NCBI RefSeq assembly: GCF_003990045.1 | Contig: NZ_RZGZ01000002.1 | Span: 1,240,001-1,304,000, forward strand | Direction: 5' to 3' | Source of the DNA: Labedella endophytica | GTDB lineage: Bacteria > Actinomycetota > Actinomycetes > Actinomycetales > Microbacteriaceae | Length of the DNA: 64,000 nt | Shown here: positions 1 to 10,617 of the stretch, piece by piece | Numbering within the stretch: the first letter of the stretch is position 1 | Layout of the letters: each line of letters starts with the position of its first letter | Program-made: the position numbers and the translations under genes | The notes under the pieces: generated by a model | What the model saw: the letters and a program-made list of their open reading frames with translations, nothing else | The model's database searches: none | What the model was told of the DNA's origin: nothing

Positions 1-347
1 CGATCGCGACCGGGCGGCGCTCGACGATGATCCTCAACGTCGCGAACGCCGGACTCGTGCCCGCGCTGCCGGACGACGCCGTCATCGAGGTGGGCTGCAC
101 GGTCGACGCGGACGGCGTTCACCCGTGGCCGATCGCGGACGTGACGGGCGAGATGCTCGGCCTCATGACGCAGGTGAAGTCGGCCGAACGGCTCGTGATC
201 GAGGCGACGCGGACCGGGTCGCGCGAACTCGCGTGGCGCGCGTTCGCCGCACATCCGCTCGTCGACTCCGTGGGCGTCGCGAAGACACTCGTGCAGCACT
301 ACGGCGAGCGCTTCGACTCGATCGGTCGCTTGCTCGACGGTCGCTGA
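1..347 (+). CDS. GH4-family 6-phospho-beta-glucosidase-like protein, C-terminal fragment
   Basis: Only about the last 114 residues lie in the window; the frame is open from base 3 and ends at TGA 345-347. The segment RSTMILNVANAGLVPALP followed by 'VIEVGCTVDADGVHP' is typical of the C-terminal domain of family 4 glycosidases (NAD- and metal-dependent 6-phospho-beta-glucosidases or alpha-galactosidases). The internal ATG at 27 is not a start, because family homology continues upstream of it. The catalytic and NAD-binding parts are outside the window, so the substrate cannot be assigned. It converges on hspR across a palindromic repeat. Confidence 0.8.
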   Translation, partial: IATGRRSTMILNVANAGLVPALPDDAVIEVGCTVDADGVHPWPIADVTGEMLGLMTQVKSAERLVIEATRTGSRELAWRAFAAHPLVDSVGVAKTLVQHYGERFDSIGRLLDGR

Positions 348-363
348 GCGAGCCGGTCAGGAT

Positions 364-439
364 CCCGGTCCCTGAGCTCGTCGAAGGGACGTTCCCCTTC
401 CACAGAGCTGGGGACGCTTCGACAGGCTCAGCGACCGGG
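364..439. repeat. Imperfect inverted repeat between convergent genes
   Basis: Left arm 364-386 (GGTCCCTGAGCTCGTCGAAG core) pairs with right arm 417-439 (CTTCGACAGGCTCAGCGACC core) with few mismatches around a 30-base loop. Palindromes of this 'CCTGAGC.TGTCGAAGG' type are common dispersed elements in actinobacterial genomes. It fills the gap between the GH4 stop (347) and the hspR stop (444), so it may act as a bidirectional terminator. Confidence 0.7.
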
Positions 440-443
440 GGCG

Positions 444-884
444 TCAGTCGTTGCCGTCGTCGTCCGCGGCGCGCTGCGAGAGAGGTCGCCACACGACGAC
501 CTCCGTGCGTCGCTGGGCGCGGGCGCCATGACGCAGCGGTACGACGTCGCCTTGCGAACCCGCCGCGAAGACGAGCCGACCCGACGCGCGGAGCATCTGG
601 TCGGCGAGGGTGTGCTCGAGATCGCGCACACGCTTCGACAGGTCGCTCACCTGGTTCTCGAGCGCGAGGATGCGCGAGATCCCCTCGAGGCTGACACCCT
701 CGGAGCTGAGCCGCGCGACCTCGCGCAGCTGGACGACGTCGCGCATCGAGTAGCGGCGCGACTTCCCCGCCGTGCGGGTGGGGCTCACGAGCCCGATGCG
801 GTCGTACTGCCGCAGGGTCTGCGGGTGCATGCCTGCGAGCTCGGCCGCGACGGCGATCGCGAAGACGGGAGTGTCCTCATCCAT
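444..884 (-). CDS. hspR: HspR, MerR-family heat-shock repressor
   Basis: 146-residue MerR-type regulator. The N-terminal winged helix (about residues 8-75) contains PQTLRQYDRIGLVSPTRT and RRYSMRDVVQLREVARLS, followed by a coiled-coil (LALENQVSDLSKRVRDLEH) and a basic tail. HspR represses the dnaK operon by binding HAIR inverted repeats, with DnaK as co-repressor in Streptomyces. It is the last gene of dnaK-grpE-dnaJ-hspR, 59 bases after dnaJ, and two HAIR sites lie in front of dnaK, so the operon is probably autoregulated. Confidence 0.95.
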   Translation of the reverse strand: MDEDTPVFAIAVAAELAGMHPQTLRQYDRIGLVSPTRTAGKSRRYSMRDVVQLREVARLSSEGVSLEGISRILALENQVSDLSKRVRDLEHTLADQMLRASGRLVFAAGSQGDVVPLRHGARAQRRTEVVVWRPLSQRAADDDGND

Positions 885-943
885 CGGACCTCACCATCCC
901 TTCGCGGCCGCCGCGCGGCCGTCTCGTGTGCAGTGCCGGGGCG

Positions 944-1945
944 TCAGCCCCGTGCGCGCTCGATCAGATCGACGCGCGGATTCTCGTGCGGCCCCACCTC
1001 GGCGAACCGTTCGAGGGCCTCGAGGGCCTCCGAACTGAGGTGGGACGGGACCGCGACCTGGACGACGGCGAGGAGGTCGCCGGTGCCCTTCGGCGCCTGG
1101 ACCCCCTTACCCTTCACCCGGAGCACGCGACCGGACGGGGTACCGGGCGCGACGCGGAGCTTGACGGGCTCCCCACCGAGCGTCGGCACCTCGATGGTCG
1201 CGCCGAGTGTGGCCTCCACGAAGGTCACCGGCACCGCGACGCGGAGATTCAGCCCGTCGCGCTCGAAGACCGGGTGCTTGCGCACCGTCACCGTGAGCAC
1301 GATGTCGCCGGCCTCGCCGCCGTCGGGCGAGGACTGACCCTTGCCGCGCAAGCGGATCTTCTGACCGTCCGAGACGCCGGCGGGGATCTTCACCTTGATG
1401 GTGCGACCCTCCGACGTCTGCAGACTCACCGTGTCGCCCTGCGTCGCGGTGATGAAGTCGACCGTGGTTGTCGCCGTGACGTCGCGACCCTTCGTCGGAC
1501 CGCCGAAGCCCCGGTAGCCGCCGCTCGGCGTGCCGAAGCCCGCCGAGCGACCGCCGCCGCCGAACATGCCTCCGAGCAGGTCCTCGAAACCGGACTGCTG
1601 GTAGCTCGTCTGCTGCCCGCGGGCACCGCCGCCGAACATCCCGCCGAAGACGTCCTCGAAGCCGCCGTTGCCCGCGCCGCCGGAGCCCGGAGCCGTGAAA
1701 CGCGCTCCGGACCCCATGGCCCGCATCTGGTCGTACTCCTTGCGCTGCTCGGCGTCGTTCAACACCGTGTACGCCTCGCTGATCTCCTTGAAGCGGGCCT
1801 CGGCGGCCGCGTCACCCGGATTGGAATCCGGGTGGAACTTCCGCGCCAGCTTGCGGTACGTCTTCTTGAGGTCGGCAGCCGAGACGTCCTTCGACACTCC
1901 CAGGACCTTGTAGAAGTCCTTGTCGAACCAATCCTGACTCGCCAT
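944..1945 (-). CDS. dnaJ: DnaJ-family co-chaperone without zinc finger
   Basis: 333-residue J-domain protein. The J domain occupies residues 10-75 with the HPD triad at 38-40 (KFHPDSN). A Gly/Phe-rich segment with several FGGMFGGG repeats follows (about 85-155), then the two DnaJ C-terminal beta domains. The CxxCxGxG zinc repeats of classical DnaJ are absent; I see no cysteine in the protein, so the architecture is that of a CbpA/type II J protein. It stimulates DnaK ATPase. It starts 14 bases after grpE within the heat-shock operon. Confidence 0.92.
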   Translation of the reverse strand: MASQDWFDKDFYKVLGVSKDVSAADLKKTYRKLARKFHPDSNPGDAAAEARFKEISEAYTVLNDAEQRKEYDQMRAMGSGARFTAPGSGGAGNGGFEDVFGGMFGGGARGQQTSYQQSGFEDLLGGMFGGGGRSAGFGTPSGGYRGFGGPTKGRDVTATTTVDFITATQGDTVSLQTSEGRTIKVKIPAGVSDGQKIRLRGKGQSSPDGGEAGDIVLTVTVRKHPVFERDGLNLRVAVPVTFVEATLGATIEVPTLGGEPVKLRVAPGTPSGRVLRVKGKGVQAPKGTGDLLAVVQVAVPSHLSSEALEALERFAEVGPHENPRVDLIERARG

Positions 1946-1959
1946 CTGTCCGTCCTCGT

Positions 1960-2612
1960 TCAGCTAGCGGGCACCTGCACGACGACTTTCGCCGCGCGCA
2001 GCAGGGTGCCTCCGACGAAGTATCCCGTCTCGACGACGTCGAGGATGGTCTCGGCCGTCGCGTCGGGACTCGGCTGCTGGAAGATCGCCTCGTGGATGTT
2101 CGGGTCGAACGCCTCGCCCTTCTCGGCGAAGGAGCGCAGGCCGAGACGCTCCACCGACGACCGGAGCTTCGTGGCGATCTGCGCGAAGGGCGCGTCGCCG
2201 GCGAGGTCACCGTGCTTCTCGGCACGATCGAGGTCGTCGAGGACCGGCAGCAGCAGCTTCACCACGTCACCCGTGGTGCGCTCCTTCTCCGCCTCCCGAT
2301 TTGCCTCGGTGCGCTTGCGGTAGTTGGCGTACTCCGCCGTGACCCGCTTGAGGTCCACGAGGTGCTCGGACTCGGGCTCGGCATCGACGCCGTCGGGCGC
2401 GTCCACGCCTTCCGCCTCGGCCGCATCCAGGATGTCCTGGACCGTGAGCTCCTCGTCGTCCGCTGCCTGCTCGGTCGATGTCGCGTCGGCCTCTCCGTCC
2501 TGCGGCGCGGGGCCGGAGGCAGTCGCCTCCGGCCCCTCGCCGGCGGAGAGACCGTCGCCCTGATCCTCCGGACGGATGTCCTCGGGCTCCTGGGGGTTCC
2601 GGTTCTCGGTCA

Positions 2613-2613
<1 letters not shown>
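1960..2613 (-). CDS. grpE: GrpE nucleotide exchange factor
   Basis: 217 residues. An acidic, low-complexity N-terminus (about 1-75) precedes the long coiled coil (DLKRVTAEYANYRKRTEANR) and the C-terminal beta domain with FDPNIHEAIFQQPSPDA and VETGYFVGGTLLRAAKV. GrpE promotes ADP release from DnaK. The ATG overlaps the dnaK stop (TAATG), so translation is coupled. Family hallmarks are clear. Confidence 0.96.
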
Positions 2614-4667
<2,054 letters not shown>

Positions 4668-4707
4668 CCTGATCCTCATTCCTCTGTGCCGTGAAACCTC
4701 GCGTCGG

Positions 4708-4713
4708 TAGGAT
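4708..4713 (+). promoter_or_regulatory. -10 box of a probable leaderless promoter
   Basis: TAGGAT ends 7 bases before ATG 4721. That spacing would put the transcription start at or next to the start codon, the usual actinobacterial leaderless arrangement. No convincing -35 is seen. Confidence 0.5.
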
Positions 4714-4720
4714 GTGGGCC

Positions 4721-5542
4721 ATGTCCGACAACAATCAGCCTCCCGTGCCCCCGCAGGGCTCCCCCGTCCCTCCGAACGACGAATCGGCCGACCAGCAGGC
4801 TCCGCAGTACGACGCGCCGTCCCACGACGCCGCTCCGTCCTCCGACGCTGCTCCGTCCTCCGACGCCTCACCCTCCGAGGCCCCCGCATACGAGGCTCCC
4901 GCGTCGCCTCCGGCCTACGACCCGAACGGGTACCGGCAGGCTCCGCCCGTCTACGACCAGGGCTCCGACACGTCAGCCTCGACTGATTCGGCACCGCAGC
5001 CCCCGGCCTACGACCCGAACGGCTACCAGCAGGCTCCGCCGCCACCCGCCTACGACCAGGGCTCCTCGTCGCAGGCTCCGCAGCAGCCGGCTCCCGACCA
5101 GGGCGGATATCCGTCATCGCCGCAGACCGGCTACGACCAGGGCGCCTCCTCGCAGGGCGGGTACCAGCAGGGCGGATACCAGCAGGGCGGGTACCAGCAG
5201 GCCCCGCAAAACGACCCGAACGGATACCCCGCGCAGCCGGGCTACCCGGGCGGCCCCGGATACGGACAGACTCCGGGCGGCTACAACCCCAACATCGACC
5301 CGCAGGCGAAGAGCCGCGTCGTGGCCGGAATCCTCGGAATCCTGCTCGGAGCCTTCGGCGTGCACCGCTTCTACCTCGGGTACACGGGTCTCGGCATCCT
5401 CATGGTCTGCCTCACGGTGCTGTCGCTCGGGTTCCTGTCGTTCGTCCCCGCCATCTGGGGCCTCGTCGAGGGAATCCTGATCCTCGTCAAGTCGCCGAGC
5501 TTCCAGAACGACGCGACGGGACGCCCGCTCCGCGACGGCTGA
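4721..5542 (+). CDS. TM2 domain membrane protein with Pro/Gln/Tyr-rich N-terminus
   Basis: 273 residues from ATG 4721, chosen because of the leaderless -10 box; an in-frame GTG lies at 4691. Residues 1-about 195 are low complexity: repeated AYDPNGY.QAPP, YDQGSSSQ and tandem QGGYQQGGYQQ units. The C-terminal ~75 residues form a TM2 domain (RVVAGILGILLGAFGVHRFY..G) with two hydrophobic helices. TM2 proteins have no defined bacterial function; the disordered repeat arm would lie on the same side as the N-terminus. Divergent from the heat-shock operon. Confidence 0.85.
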   Translation: MSDNNQPPVPPQGSPVPPNDESADQQAPQYDAPSHDAAPSSDAAPSSDASPSEAPAYEAPASPPAYDPNGYRQAPPVYDQGSDTSASTDSAPQPPAYDPNGYQQAPPPPAYDQGSSSQAPQQPAPDQGGYPSSPQTGYDQGASSQGGYQQGGYQQGGYQQAPQNDPNGYPAQPGYPGGPGYGQTPGGYNPNIDPQAKSRVVAGILGILLGAFGVHRFYLGYTGLGILMVCLTVLSLGFLSFVPAIWGLVEGILILVKSPSFQNDATGRPLRDG

Positions 5543-5574
5543 TCCCGACCCGTCGGACCCGTTCGTTCCTTCGA

Positions 5575-5635
5575 GGGCTACTCTCCCGGCTCGAGGGCGC
5601 CAGCTACACCTGGCGCCCTCGCTCGGGAGTAGCCC
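5575..5635. repeat. GGCGCC-type dispersed hairpin, copy 1
   Basis: The left half begins GGGCTACTC and runs into CGAGGGCGCCAG; after the loop CTACAC the right half reads CTGGCGCCCTCG and ends GGGAGTAGCCC. Near-perfect arms of about 28 bases. Related copies occur near 26.6 and 49.7-49.8 kb. It lies between two plus-strand genes, just after the TM2 gene, and may terminate it. Confidence 0.8.
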
Positions 5636-5681
5636 TTTCGGGGTTAACCGGGGGGATGCCGGGGAGGGTTACGCTGTGCGC

Positions 5682-7022
5682 ATGAGCGGCAGCCCCCAGC
5701 CCTCCGCCCCGGCACAGCCGCTGGTGGAGTCCCCCGATCGCACCAACACCCGTCGCGTCATCGCGTGGGGACTCTGGGACTGGGGCTCGGCGTCGTTCAA
5801 CGCCGTCGTCACGACCTTCGTCTTCACGGTCTACCTCACGACGGCCGACGGCTTCGGCGGCGAGACCCTCGTCTCCCAGTGGCTCGCCTGGACGCTGAGT
5901 GGGGCCGGCCTCATCATCGCCGTGCTCGCGCCCGTCACGGGGCAGCGCTCGGACACCTCGGGTCGACGGAAGTTCTGGCTCGGCGTCAACACCGGTCTCG
6001 TCGTGCTCGCCACGACCCTCCTCTTCTTCGTGGCCCCGGAGGCCTCCCTCCTCCCCCTCGGACTCCTGCTGCTCGGAGCCGGCAACATCTTCTTCGAATT
6101 CGCCGGCGTCAACTACAACGCGATGCTCAGGCAGGTCTCGACCCCGCGCACCATCGGCCGGGTGTCCGGCTTCGGCTGGGGGATGGGGTACCTCGGCGGC
6201 ATCGTGCTCCTGCTCATCGTGTACTTCGGCTTCATCTCGCCCGAGGTCGGCCTCTTCGGCGTGACCGGCGAGGACGGCATGGACGTGCGGGTGACCATGC
6301 TCGTCTCGGCCGTGTGGTTCGGACTCTTCGCCCTCCCCGTGTTCTTCGCCGTGCCGGAGTACGCCGGGCGGGGCGCGCGGCGCGATCGCGTGGGCTTCCT
6401 CGCCTCCTACCGACGCCTCGGCGCGAGCATCGCACGCTTGTGGCGGACCGACCGCCCGCTCCTCGGCTTCCTCGCAGCGAGCGCGGTCTATCGCGACGGA
6501 CTCGCGGGCGTCTTCACGTTCGGCGGGGTCCTCGCGGCAGGATCCTTCGGCTTCTCGCCCGCAGAGGTCATCATCTTCGCGATCGCGGCGAACGTGGTGG
6601 CCGGCATCTCGACGATCACCGTCGGTCTGCTCGACGACCGACTGGGCGCCCGCCCGGTGATCATCACGGCCCTCGTCGGCCTCATCGTCGCCGGGGTCGC
6701 GGTCTTCGTCTTCAACGGCGGGGGTCAGAGCGTCTTCTGGCTGTTCGGGCTCATCCTCTGCCTCTTCGTCGGCCCGGCCCAGTCCGCGTCGCGGAGCTTC
6801 CTCGCCCGCATCATCCCGGCCGGTGAGGAGGGCGAGATCTTCGGCCTCTACGCCACGACAGGTCGCGCCGTGTCGTTCCTCGCGCCGCTCGCCTTCGGCG
6901 TCTTCGTGACGATCGGCGGCGCCCAGTACTGGGGCATCCTCGGCATCGTCTCGGTCCTCGCCGTCGGCCTGGTGCTGCTTCTTCTCGTCCGTCCCGCCCG
7001 CACCCCGCTCCCCCGTGCATGA
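5682..7022 (+). CDS. MFS transporter of the UMF1/Atg22-like group
   Basis: 446 residues from ATG 5682 (an in-frame GTG at 5676 is the alternative; TACGCT at 5670-5675 would suit a leaderless ATG). About 12 hydrophobic segments are visible. The N-terminal region RVIAWGLWDWGSASFNAVV matches the WDWANSAF-like signature of UMF1-type MFS permeases. The loop GQRSDTSGRRKFW is the MFS cytoplasmic motif. The substrate is unknown. Followed directly by a strong hairpin terminator. Confidence 0.85.
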   Translation: MSGSPQPSAPAQPLVESPDRTNTRRVIAWGLWDWGSASFNAVVTTFVFTVYLTTADGFGGETLVSQWLAWTLSGAGLIIAVLAPVTGQRSDTSGRRKFWLGVNTGLVVLATTLLFFVAPEASLLPLGLLLLGAGNIFFEFAGVNYNAMLRQVSTPRTIGRVSGFGWGMGYLGGIVLLLIVYFGFISPEVGLFGVTGEDGMDVRVTMLVSAVWFGLFALPVFFAVPEYAGRGARRDRVGFLASYRRLGASIARLWRTDRPLLGFLAASAVYRDGLAGVFTFGGVLAAGSFGFSPAEVIIFAIAANVVAGISTITVGLLDDRLGARPVIITALVGLIVAGVAVFVFNGGGQSVFWLFGLILCLFVGPAQSASRSFLARIIPAGEEGEIFGLYATTGRAVSFLAPLAFGVFVTIGGAQYWGILGIVSVLAVGLVLLLLVRPARTPLPRA

Positions 7023-7023
7023 G

Positions 7024-7065
7024 AACGGAGATGGTGCGCGTCGAGACGCGCACCATCTCCGTTTT
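7024..7065 (+). terminator. Hairpin terminator, GATGGTGCGCGTC family copy 1
   Basis: Perfect 19-base arms: left 7024-7042 starts AACGGAGATGGTG, right 7045-7063 ends CATCTCCGTT and runs into TTTC. It begins 2 bases after the MFS stop. A second copy with a matching compensatory change lies at 27759-27802. Confidence 0.85.
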
Positions 7066-7083
7066 CAATCGGTGACGGGTGAG

Positions 7084-7089
7084 TAGCAT
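7084..7089 (+). promoter_or_regulatory. -10 box, probable leaderless promoter of FadR-type regulator
   Basis: TAGCAT followed after 6 bases by ATG 7096. No Shine-Dalgarno sequence is present, which fits leaderless transcription. Confidence 0.5.
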
Positions 7090-7095
7090 CGGGGC

Positions 7096-7782
7096 ATGGC
7101 TGTCACCGACGAGGCGATCCTCAAGATCAAGGAGATGATCACCCGCGGCGACCTCGGCCCGGGCGATCGCCTCCCTCCCGAGAAGGAACTCGCCGAGAGG
7201 CTCGGGCTGTCGCGCAGCTCCATGCGCGAGGCCGTGAAGGCCCTCGAGGTGATCCGCGTGCTCGACGTGCGCCGCGGCGACGGCACCTACGTGACGAGCC
7301 TCGAGCCGCGCCTGCTGCTCGAGGCGATCTCCTTCGTCGTGGATCTGCACGACGACGACTCGGTGCTCGAGCTCTTCGCCGTGCGTCGCATCCTCGAACC
7401 CGAGGCCTCCGCTCGTGCAGCGGCCCGCGCGACACCCGAGCTCATCGCCGCCCTCACGGTGACCATCGATTCCGTCGACGGTACGACGAGCGTCGAGGGG
7501 CTCGTCGACCACGACCTCGACTTCCACCGCACGATCGCCGACGCCGCGGGCAACCGCTACCTCGCGAGCCTCATCGACAGCCTGTCGAGCTCGACGGTGC
7601 GCGCCCGCATCTGGCGCGGACTCACCCAGGACAACGCCGTCGAGCGCACGCTCTCGGAGCATCGCGGCATCGTCGCGGCCCTCGATCGCGGCGACGTCGA
7701 GCTCGCGCGCGCCCTCACCCTCGTACACGTATCGGGCGTCGAGACCTGGCTGCGGGAGTGGACCGAACCCACCGCGCCCTGA
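7096..7782 (+). CDS. GntR-family regulator, FadR subfamily
   Basis: 228 residues. The N-terminal winged helix (5-72) has GDRLPPEKELAERLGLSRSS and REAVKALEVIRVLDVRRGDG. The C-terminal FCD domain (about 95-215) carries the metal/ligand motif DHDLDFHRTIADAAGN and the later EHRGIVAALDRGD. FCD regulators usually bind organic acids or sugar acids and recognise short palindromes such as TGGT-N-ACCA or TTGTATACAA. It converges with the transaldolase-like gene (4 bases between stops). It is one candidate for the TGTA-NN-TACA sites seen at 20.8, 28.9 and 31.7 kb, but nothing proves this. Confidence 0.9.
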   Translation: MAVTDEAILKIKEMITRGDLGPGDRLPPEKELAERLGLSRSSMREAVKALEVIRVLDVRRGDGTYVTSLEPRLLLEAISFVVDLHDDDSVLELFAVRRILEPEASARAAARATPELIAALTVTIDSVDGTTSVEGLVDHDLDFHRTIADAAGNRYLASLIDSLSSSTVRARIWRGLTQDNAVERTLSEHRGIVAALDRGDVELARALTLVHVSGVETWLREWTEPTAP

Positions 7783-7786
7783 ACGG

Positions 7787-8425
7787 TCAGAGCGCGGCGA
7801 CCCGCTCGAATTCCGCCGCCGACGCGTCCGACACGTCGTGGCTCATGAGCCCGACGATCACCGGCACGTCGGCGGTGAGGTGACGGATGCCGGCGGTCAC
7901 GGCGCGCTCGGCGGCCTCGACGCTCCGGACGCTCGCGAGCAGCGTGCGGGTGCCGCTCCCGTCGAGGGCCGCATCCATGCGGCCGACGAGGTCGAGCGGA
8001 TCGGGCACGGAGTCCGCCAGCCGACCGAGGTATGGCGCGATGTAGGCGGCGCCGATCGAGGCCGCGACCGCCGCTTGCCCCACGCTGTAGACGGCGGTGA
8101 CGAGGACCGGCGTCCCCTGCGCGGCGAGCGCCGCACCGACCGGGAAGCCGACGGACGTGGCCGGGACCTTCACGACGACGTCCGGGCCGAGGGCGGCGAG
8201 CGCCTCGGCGTCCGCCCGCATCGACGCCTCGTCGGATCCCACCGCCTGCAGGAAGATCTCCTGCGCTCCCGCCTCGGCGAAGCGCGTGTGGAGCATCGCC
8301 CGATCGGCCGAGGCGAAGCCGTCGCGATGCAGGATCGTGGGATTGGTCGTGACCCCGGCGAGGAGCCCGCGCTCGAGGAGGGGGAGCACCACGTCGAGGC
8401 GGGCGCTGTCTGCGTAGATCTTCAC
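7787..8425 (-). CDS. Transaldolase / fructose-6-phosphate aldolase-like protein
   Basis: 212 residues from GTG 8425 (CCTGGAGG 5 bases upstream). The length and motifs fit the FSA/TalC group: TTNPTIL at 26-32 and the Schiff-base lysine in VVVKVPAT (Lys86). Such enzymes catalyse reversible aldol cleavage of fructose-6-phosphate or related sugars, or transfer dihydroxyacetone. Divergent from a SorC-type sugar regulator and next to ribokinase and rbsD genes, so it probably belongs to a small sugar locus controlled by that regulator. The exact donor sugar cannot be told from sequence. Confidence 0.82.
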   Translation of the reverse strand: MKIYADSARLDVVLPLLERGLLAGVTTNPTILHRDGFASADRAMLHTRFAEAGAQEIFLQAVGSDEASMRADAEALAALGPDVVVKVPATSVGFPVGAALAAQGTPVLVTAVYSVGQAAVAASIGAAYIAPYLGRLADSVPDPLDLVGRMDAALDGSGTRTLLASVRSVEAAERAVTAGIRHLTADVPVIVGLMSHDVSDASAAEFERVAAL

Positions 8426-8525
8426 GGGACCTCCAGGTCGGGTCGATGGTCGTCCGGATCGGACCAGCGTGACAGCACGGTGCTCGCATGGCACGATGAC
8501 GCTCATACGAGCGAACGGAGACGCG

Positions 8526-9548
8526 ATGGCGGACGGGATCGAGCGGGCCCCCGGGGCCAGCCTCCTCGAGGCGGCGGTCGTTGCGCGCCGCTATTACCTC
8601 GACCGGCGCCAGAAGAGCGAGATCGCGACCGAGCTCGGCGTCTCGCGCTTCAAGGTGGCCAGGCTTCTCGACCTCGCGCACGCCGCCGGCCTCGTCCACA
8701 TCACGGTCGACGTGCCCGCCGACGTCGATCTCCCCCTGTCCGACCGGCTCGTCGCCCGGTTCGGGATGCGGCGCGCGATCGTCGTGCGGGGCACCACCCC
8801 GGACGGTGAGACCGCGATGGACGGCGCGACGCTCCTCCCCGTGGTCGGAGTGGCCGCCGCCCGTTTCCTCGCGGAGACCCTCCGCGCGGACGAGACCGTC
8901 GGGGTCTCCTGGGGCGCCGGGGTGGGCGCGGTCGTCGACGCGATCGAGGGAGCACGGGCCGCTGCCGTCGTGCAGCTCGTAGGGGGCGTGCGCCCGACGC
9001 CCCTCGGATCCCGCTCGCCCACGAGGCCGTCGCGCAGCGGGCGCGACATCGTGCAGGCGCTCGCCGGGAGACTCGGCGCGGAGGCCGTTCCGCTCGACGG
9101 TCCGCTCCTGCTCGAATCGGCGCGGACGGCCGCCCTCCTGCGCCGGGATCCGAGCGTGGCCGAGACGATCGCCCGCTTCGGCGACGTCACGACGGCGCTC
9201 GTCGGCATCGGCTCGTGGTCTCCCCCGTCGTCGTCCCTCGTCGAGGCGGTGACCGGGGAGGAACGGCGGGCGCTCGTTCGTGAGGGTGCGGTCGCCGACG
9301 TGTGCGGCATCGTGCTCGGCGGGGACGGACGGGCGGTGCGTTCGGCGTTGCCCGACCGGATGATCGGGATCGACGCGACGGCCCTCGGAGCCGTGCGGAA
9401 CGTCGTCGCCGTCGCCTCGGGCATCGACAAGGCGGCCGCCGTGGCCGCGTGCCTCCGGAGCGGCCTCGTCGACGTGCTCGTGACCGACGCCGCCACGGCG
9501 GCTCGCGTGCTCGCGATCGGCGAGGCCGACTCCCCCGGCGCCCGCTAA
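8526..9548 (+). CDS. SorC/DeoR-type sugar-binding transcriptional regulator
   Basis: 340 residues from ATG 8526 (GGAG at 8517-8520). The HTH is in residues 12-65 (LDRRQKSEIATELGVSRFKV). The rest is a SorC sugar-phosphate-binding domain (VGVSWGAGVGAVVDAIEG, VQLVGGVRP, CGIVLGGDGRAV). SorC proteins are released from DNA by a sugar phosphate. It lies divergently to the transaldolase-like gene and directly upstream of ribokinase, the classic position of a local regulator. In-frame starts further upstream (8469, 8496) lack a ribosome-binding site. Confidence 0.88.
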   Translation: MADGIERAPGASLLEAAVVARRYYLDRRQKSEIATELGVSRFKVARLLDLAHAAGLVHITVDVPADVDLPLSDRLVARFGMRRAIVVRGTTPDGETAMDGATLLPVVGVAAARFLAETLRADETVGVSWGAGVGAVVDAIEGARAAAVVQLVGGVRPTPLGSRSPTRPSRSGRDIVQALAGRLGAEAVPLDGPLLLESARTAALLRRDPSVAETIARFGDVTTALVGIGSWSPPSSSLVEAVTGEERRALVREGAVADVCGIVLGGDGRAVRSALPDRMIGIDATALGAVRNVVAVASGIDKAAAVAACLRSGLVDVLVTDAATAARVLAIGEADSPGAR

Positions 9549-9627
9549 TGTAATGACAGGTTCAGTCAGCGTCGGCGCTCCCGCCTCGCAGACGCGATCC
9601 GTCCCGATGCCGACCGAGAGGCCACCG

Positions 9628-10617
9628 ATGACCCTGCCCGGAGACGCGCAAGCGACACTTCCCCCCGACGACCGTTCCGGTGTCCTGATCGTCGGGAGCA
9701 TCACCGCCGACCTCACGACCTTCTCCGGGCGCCTCCCCGCTCGCGGCGAGACGATCCTCGGCGACGATTTCACCCTCGTGCTCGGCGGCAAGGGCGCGAA
9801 CCAGGCCGTGGCCGTGGGGCTCGCCGGGGCGCGCGCGTCCATGGTGGCGTGCGTCGGCGACGACCTGTTCCGCGACCTCGTGACCGACGGCCTCGTGGAC
9901 GCCGGCGTGGACACGACCTTCGTACGGTCCGTCGAGGGACCGACGGGGATCGCCCATATCCGCGTGGACGCCTCCGGCGAGAACGACATCGTGATGGTGC
10001 CCCTCGCGAACGCGTCCCTCGACGAAGCGCACATCGACGAAGCGTTCGCCGAGCGCGCCGCATCGTGCTCCGTGCTCCTCACCCAGCTCGAGACCCCGTT
10101 CCGGCTGACCCATCACACGGTCGCCGCGGCCCGCGACGCCGGCCTCACGACGATCCTCGATCCGGCCCCGGCCCAGCCCCTCGACGACGCGATCTGGCAC
10201 CTCGTCGACATTGTGACGCCGAACGAGACGGAAGCGGCGATCCTCACCGGGATCACGGTCACGGACGACGAGAGCGCGACCGCGGCCGGGCGGTGGTTCC
10301 TGGATCGCGGCGTGAGCCACGCGATCGTCACCCGCGCGGGCGACGGTGTCACGATCGTCTCCGCGGGCGGCGTGACGCACCTCCCCGCCATCCCCGTGAC
10401 CCCCGTGGACACGACCGCGGCGGGCGACGCCTTCGCCGGCTACCTGGGGGCGGCCCTCGCCGCCGGCGACGCACTCGAGGACGCGGTGCGCGTCGCGACG
10501 GCGGCCGGAGCCATCGCCGTGACCCGCCGAGGCGCTTCGCCGAGTCTGCCCTCCCGCGCCGATGTGGACGCCCTGCTCGCCCGCGCGGCCGAGTCGGAGA
10601 CGAGGGTCGACGCATGA
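9628..10617 (+). CDS. rbsK: Ribokinase-like PfkB-family sugar kinase
   Basis: 329 residues from ATG 9628 (GAGAGG 7 bases upstream); in-frame ATGs at 9553 and 9607 are less supported. PfkB motifs: VLGGKGANQAVAVGLAGA near the N-terminus, ILDPAPAQPLDD, TPNETEA, and the catalytic DTTAAGDAFAGYLG, where the usual GAGD is AAGD. It should phosphorylate a pentose, probably ribose, at O5. Its stop overlaps the rbsD-like start (ATGA). Ribokinase plus RbsD points to ribose or a similar furanose/pyranose sugar; no transporter is adjacent. Confidence 0.88.
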   Translation: MTLPGDAQATLPPDDRSGVLIVGSITADLTTFSGRLPARGETILGDDFTLVLGGKGANQAVAVGLAGARASMVACVGDDLFRDLVTDGLVDAGVDTTFVRSVEGPTGIAHIRVDASGENDIVMVPLANASLDEAHIDEAFAERAASCSVLLTQLETPFRLTHHTVAAARDAGLTTILDPAPAQPLDDAIWHLVDIVTPNETEAAILTGITVTDDESATAAGRWFLDRGVSHAIVTRAGDGVTIVSAGGVTHLPAIPVTPVDTTAAGDAFAGYLGAALAAGDALEDAVRVATAAGAIAVTRRGASPSLPSRADVDALLARAAESETRVDA

